Assembly: GCA_037440765.1 (NCBI GenBank) | Contig: JBBITL010000043.1 | Location: 1-39,157 of the forward strand | Length of the DNA stretch: 39,157 bases | Direction: 5' to 3' | Source of the DNA: DTKY01 sp037440765 | GTDB taxonomy: Bacteria > Acidobacteriota > Terriglobia > Bryobacterales > Bryobacteraceae | Shown here: positions 10,281-16,397 of the stretch, piece by piece | How positions within the stretch are numbered: position 1 is the first letter of the stretch | Layout: each line of letters begins with the position of its first letter | Translations under genes and position numbers: made by a program | Notes under the pieces: generated by a model | Told to the model about the DNA's origin: nothing | Database searches by the model: none | What the model saw: only the letters and a program-made list of their open reading frames with translations

Positions 10281-10730
10281 ATGGCTAAGGCTTTGCGCAC
10301 TCCGGCACGGCCGGTTTTGGAACTGGCAAGGGTTCTTCTTGTGGACGACGATCCAGCCTCCCGCCTCACGCTCCAGACCGTGCTGCGCGCGGGAGGTTAC
10401 CACGTGGAGGCGGCCGCGTCGGCTGCGGAGGCCGTCGCCAAGCTGGACGATTCGGAGTACGAACTTGTCCTCACCGACCTGCACATGGAGTCTCCCGAGT
10501 CTGGCCTCAGGGTGCTGGCGCACGCTCGGATGATGGACTACAAACCCGCCACGGCCCTGATCACGACCTATCGTGACCCCGGCCCGTCCCGCAGAGCTCG
10601 GAGCAGGGGAAGCACCACCGTTCTGATAGAGCCTGAAGACCTGCCTGCGCTGCTCACCAAGGTGGCCGACATGGTCAGCGAGAGAGCGACCCGCCGCGTT
10701 CAGCGGGGCCTGCGGCACCTTGCCGGCTAG
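10281..10730 (+). CDS. Single-domain response regulator (receiver only, atypical)
   Basis: A 149-residue protein that is almost entirely a CheY-like receiver domain. The acidic pair is Asp22/Asp23 (RVLLVDDDPASR), the phosphoacceptor is Asp66 in LVLTDLHM, and the switch Thr is in ALITTYRD. Where the family has an invariant Lys before Pro (KP), this protein has Glu-Pro (VLIEPEDLPALL), so it may be phosphorylated or signal abnormally. No output domain follows; it ends within a short Arg-rich tail whose stop codon lies at the very edge of the repeat element at 10730-10862. The ATG at 10281 is preferred over an upstream ATG at 10200, because the intervening 27 residues are not receiver-like and a -10-like sequence lies between them. 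No kinase is adjacent. Confidence 0.8.
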   Translation: MAKALRTPARPVLELARVLLVDDDPASRLTLQTVLRAGGYHVEAAASAAEAVAKLDDSEYELVLTDLHMESPESGLRVLAHARMMDYKPATALITTYRDPGPSRRARSRGSTTVLIEPEDLPALLTKVADMVSERATRRVQRGLRHLAG

Positions 10731-10862
10731 CAGACCGCTGAAGAAGGCCCCGACAGGCCAAGAGCCCTATCCCGCGTGGTCCGCAAGTCGCTTAATCTGC
10801 GGTGTGGGACAGGCGTCCTCGCCTGTCTTCCGCGGGCGAAGAGGCCTTCTTTAGCAGCCTGC
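10730..10862 (+). mobile_element. MITE-like element with imperfect terminal inverted repeats
   Basis: The ends at 10730-10751 and 10841-10862 are inverted copies of each other over 22 bases, with only about five mismatches; the core GAAGAAGGCC at the left matches GGCCTTCTTT at the right. The interior has no reading frame of note but holds a perfect 8-bp hairpin (GACAGGCG-TCCT-CGCCTGTC, 10808-10827). A 7-base direct repeat TGCCGGC (10721-10727 and 10860-10866) lies at or beside the two ends and could be a target duplication, although GCCGGC is common in such DNA. The element sits between the receiver and SGNH genes and supplies the last base of the receiver stop codon. Ends of the type GCTGAAnAA are common in insertion sequences and their non-autonomous derivatives. 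No second copy is visible in the window. Confidence 0.55.
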
Positions 10863-10874
10863 CGGCAGGCTGCT
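10853..10874. repeat. Perfect 22-bp palindrome
   Basis: The sequence reads AGCAGCCTGCC then its exact reverse complement, centred between 10863 and 10864, with no spacer. It overlaps the right end of the MITE-like element and could be the trace of two element ends meeting, or a target palindrome. With no loop and no following T-run it is a poor terminator. Confidence 0.6.
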
Positions 10875-10880
10875 GCGTGG

Positions 10881-10886
10881 TAGAAT
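10881..10886 (+). promoter_or_regulatory. Possible -10 element (TAGAAT) of the SGNH hydrolase
   Basis: TAGAAT lies 15 bases before the ATG at 10902, giving a leader of about 8 bases with no Shine-Dalgarno sequence. It is seven bases downstream of the palindrome at 10853-10874, so the repeat element may now provide upstream promoter sequence. No -35 match. Confidence 0.35.
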
Positions 10887-10901
10887 ACTGCCGCGATTCC
10901 C

Positions 10902-11660
10902 ATGAAAATCATGACTGTGTCTTTCTCCCTGGCGCTGTCGCTGTTCGCCGTGGCCGCGCAGTGCCAGCTTGTGGACGACTTCAAGCCTCCGAGGGCCAAC
11001 TGCTGCCTGCAAGGCGCGGCTCAGAGCCTCGCCGACCAGTTGCAGGATTGGAACCAGCTTGGCCGCTACCATGCCGACAACGAAGCCCTCAAAGCCCAGG
11101 GACCGGCTGACGGCCGGGTCGTGTTCCTGGGCGACTCCATCACTGACGGATGGCGCCTGGCCGACTTCTTCCCCAACAAGTCCTATGTGAACCGTGGGAT
11201 CAGCGGCCAGACCACACCCCAGATGCTGGCCCGCTTTTACCGGGACGTGATCAACCTCCTGCCCGCCGCGGTGATCATACTGGCCGGGACCAACGACATC
11301 GCCCGCAACACCGGCCCCCAGACAGCCGGGATGATCCAGGACAACTTCCGCGCCATGACCGAACTGGCCCGGGCCCACAGGATAAGGGTGATCCTGTGCT
11401 CTCTGCTGCCGGTCAGCGACTACGGCAAGACGCCGCAGACCGGACGCCGGCCGCCTTCCGACATCCTGAAGCTTAACGGCTGGCTGCGCGAATACGCAGC
11501 CGGCGTGGGCGCCATCTATGCCGACTACTACGCGGCAGTCGTCGACGAGAAGGGTTTCCTGCGTGCGGGCTTCTCGCAGGACGGGCTGCATCCCAATCAG
11601 CAGGGGTACGAACTCATGGCGCCGGTCGCGGCGGCCGCCATCGAGAAGGCGCTTCGGTAA
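10902..11660 (+). CDS. Exported SGNH/GDSL-type hydrolase
   Basis: A 252-residue lipase/acylhydrolase of the SGNH superfamily. Residues 1-21 are a signal peptide (ALSLFAVAAQCQ), so the enzyme acts in the periplasm or outside. The four blocks are visible: Ser79 in FLGDSITDGW, Gly in NRGISGQTT, Asn in LAGTNDIARN, and Asp227/His230 in QDGLHPN. The arrangement matches the platelet-activating-factor acetylhydrolase-like branch, often esterases on carbohydrate acetyl groups. The substrate cannot be read from the sequence. The start directly precedes the signal peptide. It is followed by a separate UroD-like gene 84 bases downstream. Confidence 0.9.
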   Translation: MKIMTVSFSLALSLFAVAAQCQLVDDFKPPRANCCLQGAAQSLADQLQDWNQLGRYHADNEALKAQGPADGRVVFLGDSITDGWRLADFFPNKSYVNRGISGQTTPQMLARFYRDVINLLPAAVIILAGTNDIARNTGPQTAGMIQDNFRAMTELARAHRIRVILCSLLPVSDYGKTPQTGRRPPSDILKLNGWLREYAAGVGAIYADYYAAVVDEKGFLRAGFSQDGLHPNQQGYELMAPVAAAAIEKALR

Positions 11661-11728
11661 GGCCGACCGTACAGGCGATGGGCCCGGTGTCTGCGTCAGC
11701 CCGGCTCCCTGCCGTTGTACTACCTTTG

Positions 11729-11736
11729 AAGGAGGT
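11729..11736 (+). promoter_or_regulatory. Strong Shine-Dalgarno sequence of the UroD-like gene
   Basis: AAGGAGGT lies exactly 8 bases before the ATG at 11745 and decides that start over the in-frame ATG 16 codons later. It is one of the few textbook ribosome binding sites in this window. Confidence 0.85.
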
Positions 11737-11744
11737 GGACTACC

Positions 11745-12674
11745 ATGGCGTCTGGACGTGATCATCTGCCGGCCGGCGGCGGCTCCGGCCGGATGACGAG
11801 CAGGGAGCGGGTGGACCGTGCGCTGATGGGCGCGGAGGTGGACCGCCCACCCTTCACCTTCTGGTATCACTTCCGGCTGGACAGCGGCGAGCGCCATGCG
11901 GCGGCGACGCTCGACTTCCACAGGCGCCTGCGCACGGACCTGGTGAAGGTCATGAGCGACTTTCCGTTCCCCAGGCCGGCGGGCCGGTGGTACGAAGTCA
12001 GCGTGCAGGAGAACCCTTATCCGGAGCAGATCAGAGCGCTGGAGATGATCCGCGACGGCCTCCAGGGCCGGGTCCATTTCGTAGAGACGATCTTCAACCC
12101 CTGGAACGTGGCCGAGAAGCTCTCTTCGCCGGCCGGCGTGAAGCAGCTCATGTCCGAGAATCCCCAGGCGCTCCTGGACGCACTCGAAGCCATCGCCAAG
12201 AGCGAGGCGGACCATGCCAGGCGGGCCGTCTCCCTGGGCGCTTCCGGCGTCTTCCTGGCTGTGGCCAGCGCCCAGGAGGGTGTACTCACGCGGGAGGAGT
12301 ACATGAGGTTCAGCGAACCGTTCGACCGCATGGTTCTGGACGCGGTCCGGGAAGCCCCGCTCAACATCCTGCATCTCCACCAGGACAAGGTGTACCTCGA
12401 CATATTCCATTCAGGCTGGCCCGCCACGGTCATCAACTACTCCTCGCACGCCACCGGAGCCGGTATGGGCGAGATGAGGAAGCACTTCTCCGGCGTGCTG
12501 ATGGGCGGTCTGGACGAGGTCAGGTTCCGGACACTCACCGCGGCTGAGATCAAGGACCAGTGGCACGCGGCGCAGCAGGCTGCCGGCCCGCGCTTCATCC
12601 TCGCCCCGGGCTGCTCGGTGCCTGACGACACGGCCGACGAGGAACTCCTGCGTCTGGTGAACCTGCTGCCCTAG
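11745..12674 (+). CDS. UroD/MtaA-superfamily protein (uroporphyrinogen decarboxylase-like)
   Basis: A 309-residue TIM-barrel protein of the URO-D superfamily. Homology begins at MTSRERVDRALMG (residue 17); the first 16 residues are a Gly-rich addition retained because of the strong ribosome binding site. The HemE substrate signature near the N-terminus is absent, so it is unlikely to be the heme enzyme. A His210-x-His212 pair (LNILHLHQD) and Cys290 (LAPGCSVPDDT) lie where cobalamin-dependent methyltransferase relatives (MtaA/MtbA/CmuA) have their His-x-Cys...Cys zinc ligands, so a metal site with a variant ligand set is possible. No corrinoid protein is adjacent. Substrate unknown. Its stop overlaps the convergent 12-cysteine gene by four bases. 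Confidence 0.8.
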   Translation: MASGRDHLPAGGGSGRMTSRERVDRALMGAEVDRPPFTFWYHFRLDSGERHAAATLDFHRRLRTDLVKVMSDFPFPRPAGRWYEVSVQENPYPEQIRALEMIRDGLQGRVHFVETIFNPWNVAEKLSSPAGVKQLMSENPQALLDALEAIAKSEADHARRAVSLGASGVFLAVASAQEGVLTREEYMRFSEPFDRMVLDAVREAPLNILHLHQDKVYLDIFHSGWPATVINYSSHATGAGMGEMRKHFSGVLMGGLDEVRFRTLTAAEIKDQWHAAQQAAGPRFILAPGCSVPDDTADEELLRLVNLLP

Positions 12675-12847
12675 CCTCCGGCCGCCTGCTGGTTCCCCTC
12701 CAGTGGCACCTCGCAGGCGCAGCAGTCGCTGCACCGGCCGCACTTCTCGCAGAGGTGGTTGTCGCAGGCGTCCTTGGTGCAATACAGGCAGATCCGCGTG
12801 GAGGGGGCCTCGCAGATGCAGCAGCGGAACTGTGCGGCCAGCGTCAT
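12671..12847 (-). CDS. Small cysteine-rich zinc-finger-like protein, 58 residues
   Basis: Reads MTLAAQFRCCICE..., 58 residues with 12 cysteines: 9, 10, 12, 20, 23, 28, 33, 36, 39, 42, 43 and 45, plus His31. The spacing gives several CxxC knuckles (C20/C23, C33/C36, C36/C39, C39/C42), which suggests two or more zinc sites of B-box or treble-clef type, or a metal-cluster scaffold. The ATG overlaps the TGA of the upstream gene as ATGA, and the frame fills the space exactly up to the convergent UroD-like stop. Both support a real, translationally coupled gene. There is no signal peptide even though its operon partners are exported, so it probably stays in the cytoplasm. Function unknown. Family not recognised. 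Confidence 0.75.
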   Translation of the reverse strand: MTLAAQFRCCICEAPSTRICLYCTKDACDNHLCEKCGRCSDCCACEVPLEGNQQAAGG

Positions 12848-13428
12848 TTCGAGTTCCCCTGCCTGCCCGCGCCCGCCGGCCGTGCCGGCTGCTGCAACAG
12901 CATGGTGCGGCAGCGCTGGGCCTCCTGTTCGGCTACTCTCAACTGGCCTTCCTTCAGGGCTGCCAGGTCGGCCACGTACTGCCGCAGTCTCTCCCCCGAC
13001 GCCGCCCCGTCGGCCATCGCGCCCCTCAGCAAGTCGGCCAGCGCCGGATTCTGGTACTTCGCGATGCCCTCGATGAGAGAAACCAGCAGGTTGTTCCGCG
13101 ACTGCCAGCGCATGTACGCCTCAAGCGCTGTGGTCAGCCGCTCCGGCTCCCTGGCCAGTTCTCCAGCCGACCGGACCAGGTACTCGCCTTCCGCCTGAAC
13201 CGACTTCCACTGGCTCTCATATGCGGCCGGGGCTCCCCTCTGGACCCATTCGCCCGGCTGCAAAGCGTCGAGCAGCGGCTTCAGCCGCCGGCTCTGCTCC
13301 ACCAGGACTTCGAGGTCCTCGCGGAGTTTCCACTCCGGCTGAAGCCCTTCGCTCTGAGCGCGCAGGCACCCCGCCCACCACAGGGCGGCGAAAGCTACGC
13401 ACACGGGCGCAACTGCACCACATCTCAT
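12844..13428 (-). CDS. Exported hypothetical helical protein
   Basis: A 194-residue protein. Residues 1-24 are a signal peptide (VCVAFAALWWAGCLRAQ). A Cys lies inside the hydrophobic region (WAGC), so a lipoprotein cannot be excluded, although the final AQ favours signal peptidase I. The rest is charged and helix-forming, rich in Glu, Leu, Arg and Gln (LEVLVEQSRRLKPLLDAL, LRQYVADLAALKEGQLRVAE), with coiled-coil character at the C-terminus. No known family recognised. The start is ATG at 13428; a TTG at 13434 is better spaced from AGAGGG. An open frame extends to 13737 but crosses the fecR-like gene out of phase and is excluded. Operon: FecR-domain protein, this protein, 12-Cys protein. Confidence 0.75.
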   Translation of the reverse strand: MRCGAVAPVCVAFAALWWAGCLRAQSEGLQPEWKLREDLEVLVEQSRRLKPLLDALQPGEWVQRGAPAAYESQWKSVQAEGEYLVRSAGELAREPERLTTALEAYMRWQSRNNLLVSLIEGIAKYQNPALADLLRGAMADGAASGERLRQYVADLAALKEGQLRVAEQEAQRCRTMLLQQPARPAGAGRQGNSK

Positions 13429-13466
13429 CCGCAATGTAATCCCTCTAGGAGCTAGTCTCTCACGCT

Positions 13467-14276
13467 TCAGCCGCCGGGTGGCGGAGGAGGCGGAGGCGCG
13501 GAGCCGCCGGTGTCGCCCGGCAGAGGCGGCGGGGGAGGAAGGCCCGCCCCGGTGTCGCCGGGCAGCGTGACGCCGCCGCCGGAACCCGGGATGGGAGAGC
13601 GGCCAAGCGCGACACGCGGGCCGCGGTTCACCGCCGTGGACAGGGTGTCGCCCAGGATGCGGAAAGCGGCCCGCAACACCGAGTCCCTTCCCACTCTCGC
13701 CGTGGCCAGCGGCACGTTCCGGTAGACACGGAGCCACTCGCCCGCGCCTAGCAGTTTCGTGGGCCCGGGGTGCTGCGCGTGCTGGACTTCGACCAATCCT
13801 TCGTCCACCAGGACCAGCGTCGTGGCGTCGTGATCCTCCACTTCAACGAAGAACGTGGTCCCGCGCACAGAGATCACAGCGGTCGGCGTGAGAACACGGT
13901 TGAAGTTGGGCTGCCCGCCCAGTTTCTGGATGTGGATCTTCACCCGGCCGATCACTACGTCCAGCAGGTCCTTCAGATTTCCGGGAGTCCGGCGAAACAC
14001 CACTCTGGAGTTGGGGTATATCTCGAACGTGCTCCCGCCGGAGACTTCGAAAACCGCATATCCGTCGGGACCGGATTCGATTATCTGACCTACCCTGATC
14101 TGATCGCCCGCCGACAGAGCCCAAGTCTGCCCGTCATTAAACGTGGAAACCTGGCCCGCCAGCGAGACCGCCCTGGCCGCGCCGGGCGAACCGCCGCCGG
14201 GAAGAGAAATCTGAGCCAGGCACACAACCGCCGTGAGCGCGAAGAAAAGCCCCGCTCTGACGGCAAGCCGGCGCAT
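13467..14276 (-). CDS. Exported FecR-domain protein with Pro/Gly-rich tail
   Basis: A 269-residue protein. Signal peptide at about residues 1-22 (RAGLFFALTAVVCLAQ). The FecR domain follows (about 35-165: LSAGDQIRVGQIIESGPDGYAVF, TPTAVISVRGTTFFVEVED, LVDEGLVEVQ), the beta-rich periplasmic fold first known from the FecR anti-sigma regulator. There is no cytoplasmic or transmembrane regulator part, so this is a free-standing periplasmic or surface version. The last about 45 residues are a low-complexity Pro/Gly tail holding two copies of LPGDTG separated by poly-Pro, encoded by a short DNA duplication. The start at 14276 matches the signal peptide and a -10 hexamer seven bases upstream; upstream in-frame residues to 14345 are not part of it. 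Confidence 0.85.
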   Translation of the reverse strand: MRRLAVRAGLFFALTAVVCLAQISLPGGGSPGAARAVSLAGQVSTFNDGQTWALSAGDQIRVGQIIESGPDGYAVFEVSGGSTFEIYPNSRVVFRRTPGNLKDLLDVVIGRVKIHIQKLGGQPNFNRVLTPTAVISVRGTTFFVEVEDHDATTLVLVDEGLVEVQHAQHPGPTKLLGAGEWLRVYRNVPLATARVGRDSVLRAAFRILGDTLSTAVNRGPRVALGRSPIPGSGGGVTLPGDTGAGLPPPPPLPGDTGGSAPPPPPPPGG

Positions 14277-14283
14277 GTCCAGT

Positions 14284-14289
14284 ACTCTA
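14284..14289 (-). promoter_or_regulatory. -10 element (TAGAGT), probable leaderless promoter of the FecR-domain gene
   Basis: On the minus strand TAGAGT is followed by exactly seven bases and then the ATG at 14276. No Shine-Dalgarno sequence is possible in that space, so a leaderless transcript is the simplest reading. Confidence 0.45.
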
Positions 14290-14297
14290 TCCCTTCC

Positions 14298-14319
14298 GTC
14301 GGCGGCTCCGGCCGCCGAC
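14298..14319. repeat. Perfect 9-bp inverted repeat with 4-base loop between divergent genes
   Basis: GTCGGCGGC (14298-14306) and GCCGCCGAC (14311-14319) flank a TCCG loop. The hairpin lies just upstream of the -10 of the FecR-domain gene, over the position expected for its -35, in the region shared with the divergent Asp-box gene. It could be an operator. It has no T-run and is not a typical terminator. The rest of 14320-14437 holds only an AT-rich patch with a T7 run near 14375. Confidence 0.5.
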
Positions 14320-14437
14320 CCTGCAACAGGACAGTCTACCATCAAACCTGCCTTGCAGGAATAGGCCCATGGCTATTTTTTTGTTGAAATCGCGTCTCTT
14401 CATGAGCTTCGGCCGGCCGATGACATCTCATTAGGAG

Positions 14438-14443
14438 TACAAT
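14438..14443 (+). promoter_or_regulatory. -10 element (TACAAT), probable leaderless promoter of the Asp-box gene
   Basis: TACAAT ends 8 bases before the TTG at 14452 and 11 bases before the in-frame ATG at 14455. An ATG at 14442 is part of the hexamer and opens only a 12-codon frame (stop at 14478-14480); it is preceded by AGGAG, so a leader peptide is a weaker alternative reading. Confidence 0.45.
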
Positions 14444-14454
14444 GGACTCGATTG

Positions 14455-16368
14455 ATGTGTCAAGACGCCCCAGTGGGTAGGGCGGCCCTGGCGGCCGCAG
14501 TAGTAATGGTATGTCTGGGCTCCCTCTCCACGCTCCAGGCCCAGGCGCCAAGCTTGCGCCCGGACTGGAGGCGCATCGGCACGCCCGCCTACGAGGCTTT
14601 TCTGGCCTCTCCCGCCACCGGCCCGGTCGACAGGGTGTGGTTCTCCGGTGACGGAGTGAGCCTGTTCGCCCTCGCCGCTTCCGGCCGCACCTTCGAGAGC
14701 CGTGATGGTGGAGACTGGAGGGAGGTATCGGGCCAGAGCGCGCCTGAGCCGGACAACAGGCTGAGCCGGGTCTCTCCGGCGCTGCCTGAGCCAGGCGCCG
14801 AGGTGCGCGCGGGAGACGTCTTTTATGCCCGGCTCTACGCCTTCGGGCGGCACCTTCACCGGTCCGACGACGGAGGCCGCCACTGGAGCAACCTGACCAG
14901 CTTCCGCGGGCGGTCGATCATAGGGGGAGGATTCGCGGACCTGGCGGTTTCACCGGCCGACCCGGATGTCCTGGTGGCGGCCAATCCGTACGGCGTGTGG
15001 CGCTCGGCTGACGGAGGTCTATCCTGGAGCGGTCTTAACGAGACGCTCCCGAACCTGCCCGTCCGCCGCCTGCTGGGTGCGCCGTCCGGAGCCAGGGGGA
15101 CCAGAATCATGCTCCCCTCCGGCTACGCTTACGAGTGGGCCCCCGGTGAGAAGCAGGCCTGGCAGCCGGTAACCGACCGGGAGGCTTCCCTGCTGGAGGC
15201 GGCGCGACGCTCGGCTTCGACGCAGGCGGGTTCGGCGGTGACGGCCGTGGCCCTCGGCGCTGATTACCGCTACGCAGGCACGGCCGTGGGAGGCATCTGG
15301 CTTTCCCTGGACCACGGCGCCACGTGGTTGATAGCGAGGCTGGGGGAGGGGGCTCCGGTCAGCGCCCTTTACACGCTCCCTGAGCGGTCACAAGTAGTGT
15401 TCGCGGCGTTTGAGGGGGACGGCTCCGGCCGCCCCAGGGTGATGCGTTCAGTGGACGGGGGCCTCGCCTGGCAGGATTTGACCGGGGATCTGCCGCGCTC
15501 CGGTGTCCACGGGATCGTGGCGTCGCCAAGTGGCAGTGCCGTGTATGTGGCGACAACGCAGGGCGTGTTCCTCTCCTTGCTGGAGGCGGGCCCGGGCAGC
15601 CTCCCGGGGCGCTGGATTCCCATGTCGGGGACCCTCCCGCCGGCCCCCGCGCTGGATGTCGCCCTGGACCAGGCGGCGAACCAGCTTTACGTCGCCGTGG
15701 AAGGCTACGGGGTGTTTGCCGCTCCGGCGCCCCACCGGTTTCTGGCCGTGGACGTGGTCAATTCGGCGGACTTCAGCCGCCGCCCCGCCGCGCCCGGTTC
15801 CCTGCTGACGGTTCTGGGAGGCAGGCTGGTCAGGGCGCAGGCTGGTCTGCTTCAGGCGCCTGTATTGCAGTCCGGTGACATGGAATCCCAGATACAGGTT
15901 CCGTTCGAGGCCACCGGGAGCTCCGCGCGGCTGGCGCTGGAACTCACCCGGGGGCAGTTCACCATCGACGTGCCGCTGTTGGACGTATCACCGGCGATTT
16001 TTGTGGACAGGGAGGGGGCCGCGCTACTGCTGGAGGCCGACAGCGGCGTGCTGCTGGACCCTCAGAACCCCGCGCGCCCGGGAGAGCGGGTCCAGATCCT
16101 TGCAGCCGGCCTGGGCCGGGTCACGCCGCTCTGGCCCACGGGCATGGCCGCTCCCCTGCGCGAGCCCCCGCGTGTTGCCGCGCGGGTTGACGCCTACCTG
16201 GACGGAGCTCCGATCGAGGTGACCCGCGCAACGCTGGCCCCCGGCTACATCGGGTTCTATCTGGTGGAAGTGCGGCTGCCGCTGCTGATCAACGGCGGGG
16301 CCGGGGAATTGTACCTGGAGGCCGCCGGCCGCCGTAGCAATCACGTTAGAATCGACCTTGAGCCTTGA
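14455..16368 (+). CDS. Exported Asp-box (BNR/sortilin-like) propeller protein with TIGR03437 C-terminal domain
   Basis: A 637-residue secreted protein. Signal peptide at about residues 1-28 (VVMVCLGSLSTLQAQA). Residues about 40-425 are a beta-propeller with five Asp-box repeats: SRDGGDW, SDDGGRHW, SADGGLSW, SLDHGATW and SVDGGLAW, the pattern of sialidases and sortilin/VPS10 propellers. No sialidase active-site Arg triad is evident, so it is probably a binding protein. From VDVVNSADFSRRPAAPGS (about residue 433) to the end it matches TIGR03437, the Solibacter C-terminal domain (PARPGERVQILAAGLG, LAPGYIGFYLVEVRLP), found on many secreted proteins of that group. The start is ATG 14455; the adjacent TTG 14452 is possible. 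It heads a run of plus-strand genes to 21159. Confidence 0.88.
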   Translation: MCQDAPVGRAALAAAVVMVCLGSLSTLQAQAPSLRPDWRRIGTPAYEAFLASPATGPVDRVWFSGDGVSLFALAASGRTFESRDGGDWREVSGQSAPEPDNRLSRVSPALPEPGAEVRAGDVFYARLYAFGRHLHRSDDGGRHWSNLTSFRGRSIIGGGFADLAVSPADPDVLVAANPYGVWRSADGGLSWSGLNETLPNLPVRRLLGAPSGARGTRIMLPSGYAYEWAPGEKQAWQPVTDREASLLEAARRSASTQAGSAVTAVALGADYRYAGTAVGGIWLSLDHGATWLIARLGEGAPVSALYTLPERSQVVFAAFEGDGSGRPRVMRSVDGGLAWQDLTGDLPRSGVHGIVASPSGSAVYVATTQGVFLSLLEAGPGSLPGRWIPMSGTLPPAPALDVALDQAANQLYVAVEGYGVFAAPAPHRFLAVDVVNSADFSRRPAAPGSLLTVLGGRLVRAQAGLLQAPVLQSGDMESQIQVPFEATGSSARLALELTRGQFTIDVPLLDVSPAIFVDREGAALLLEADSGVLLDPQNPARPGERVQILAAGLGRVTPLWPTGMAAPLREPPRVAARVDAYLDGAPIEVTRATLAPGYIGFYLVEVRLPLLINGGAGELYLEAAGRRSNHVRIDLEP

Positions 16369-16397
16369 GGAGCCCGGCCCGGCTTAGGAGAGACTGC

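Noticed and set aside
13444..13457. Short palindrome-like CTAG-GAG-CTAG between the FecR gene and its downstream neighbour, considered as operator or terminator.
   Set aside because: Only four bases per arm and no T-run; expected by chance.
13467..13570. LPGDTG repeats in the FecR-protein tail as sortase signals.
   Set aside because: The motif has one residue too many for LPxTG, no hydrophobic anchor or basic tail follows, and the organism is Gram-negative.
14442..14480. 12-codon ORF with AGGAG in front, possible leader peptide.
   Set aside because: Its ATG is part of the TACAAT -10 element, and the spacing from AGGAG is only four bases; a leaderless start for the real gene is simpler.
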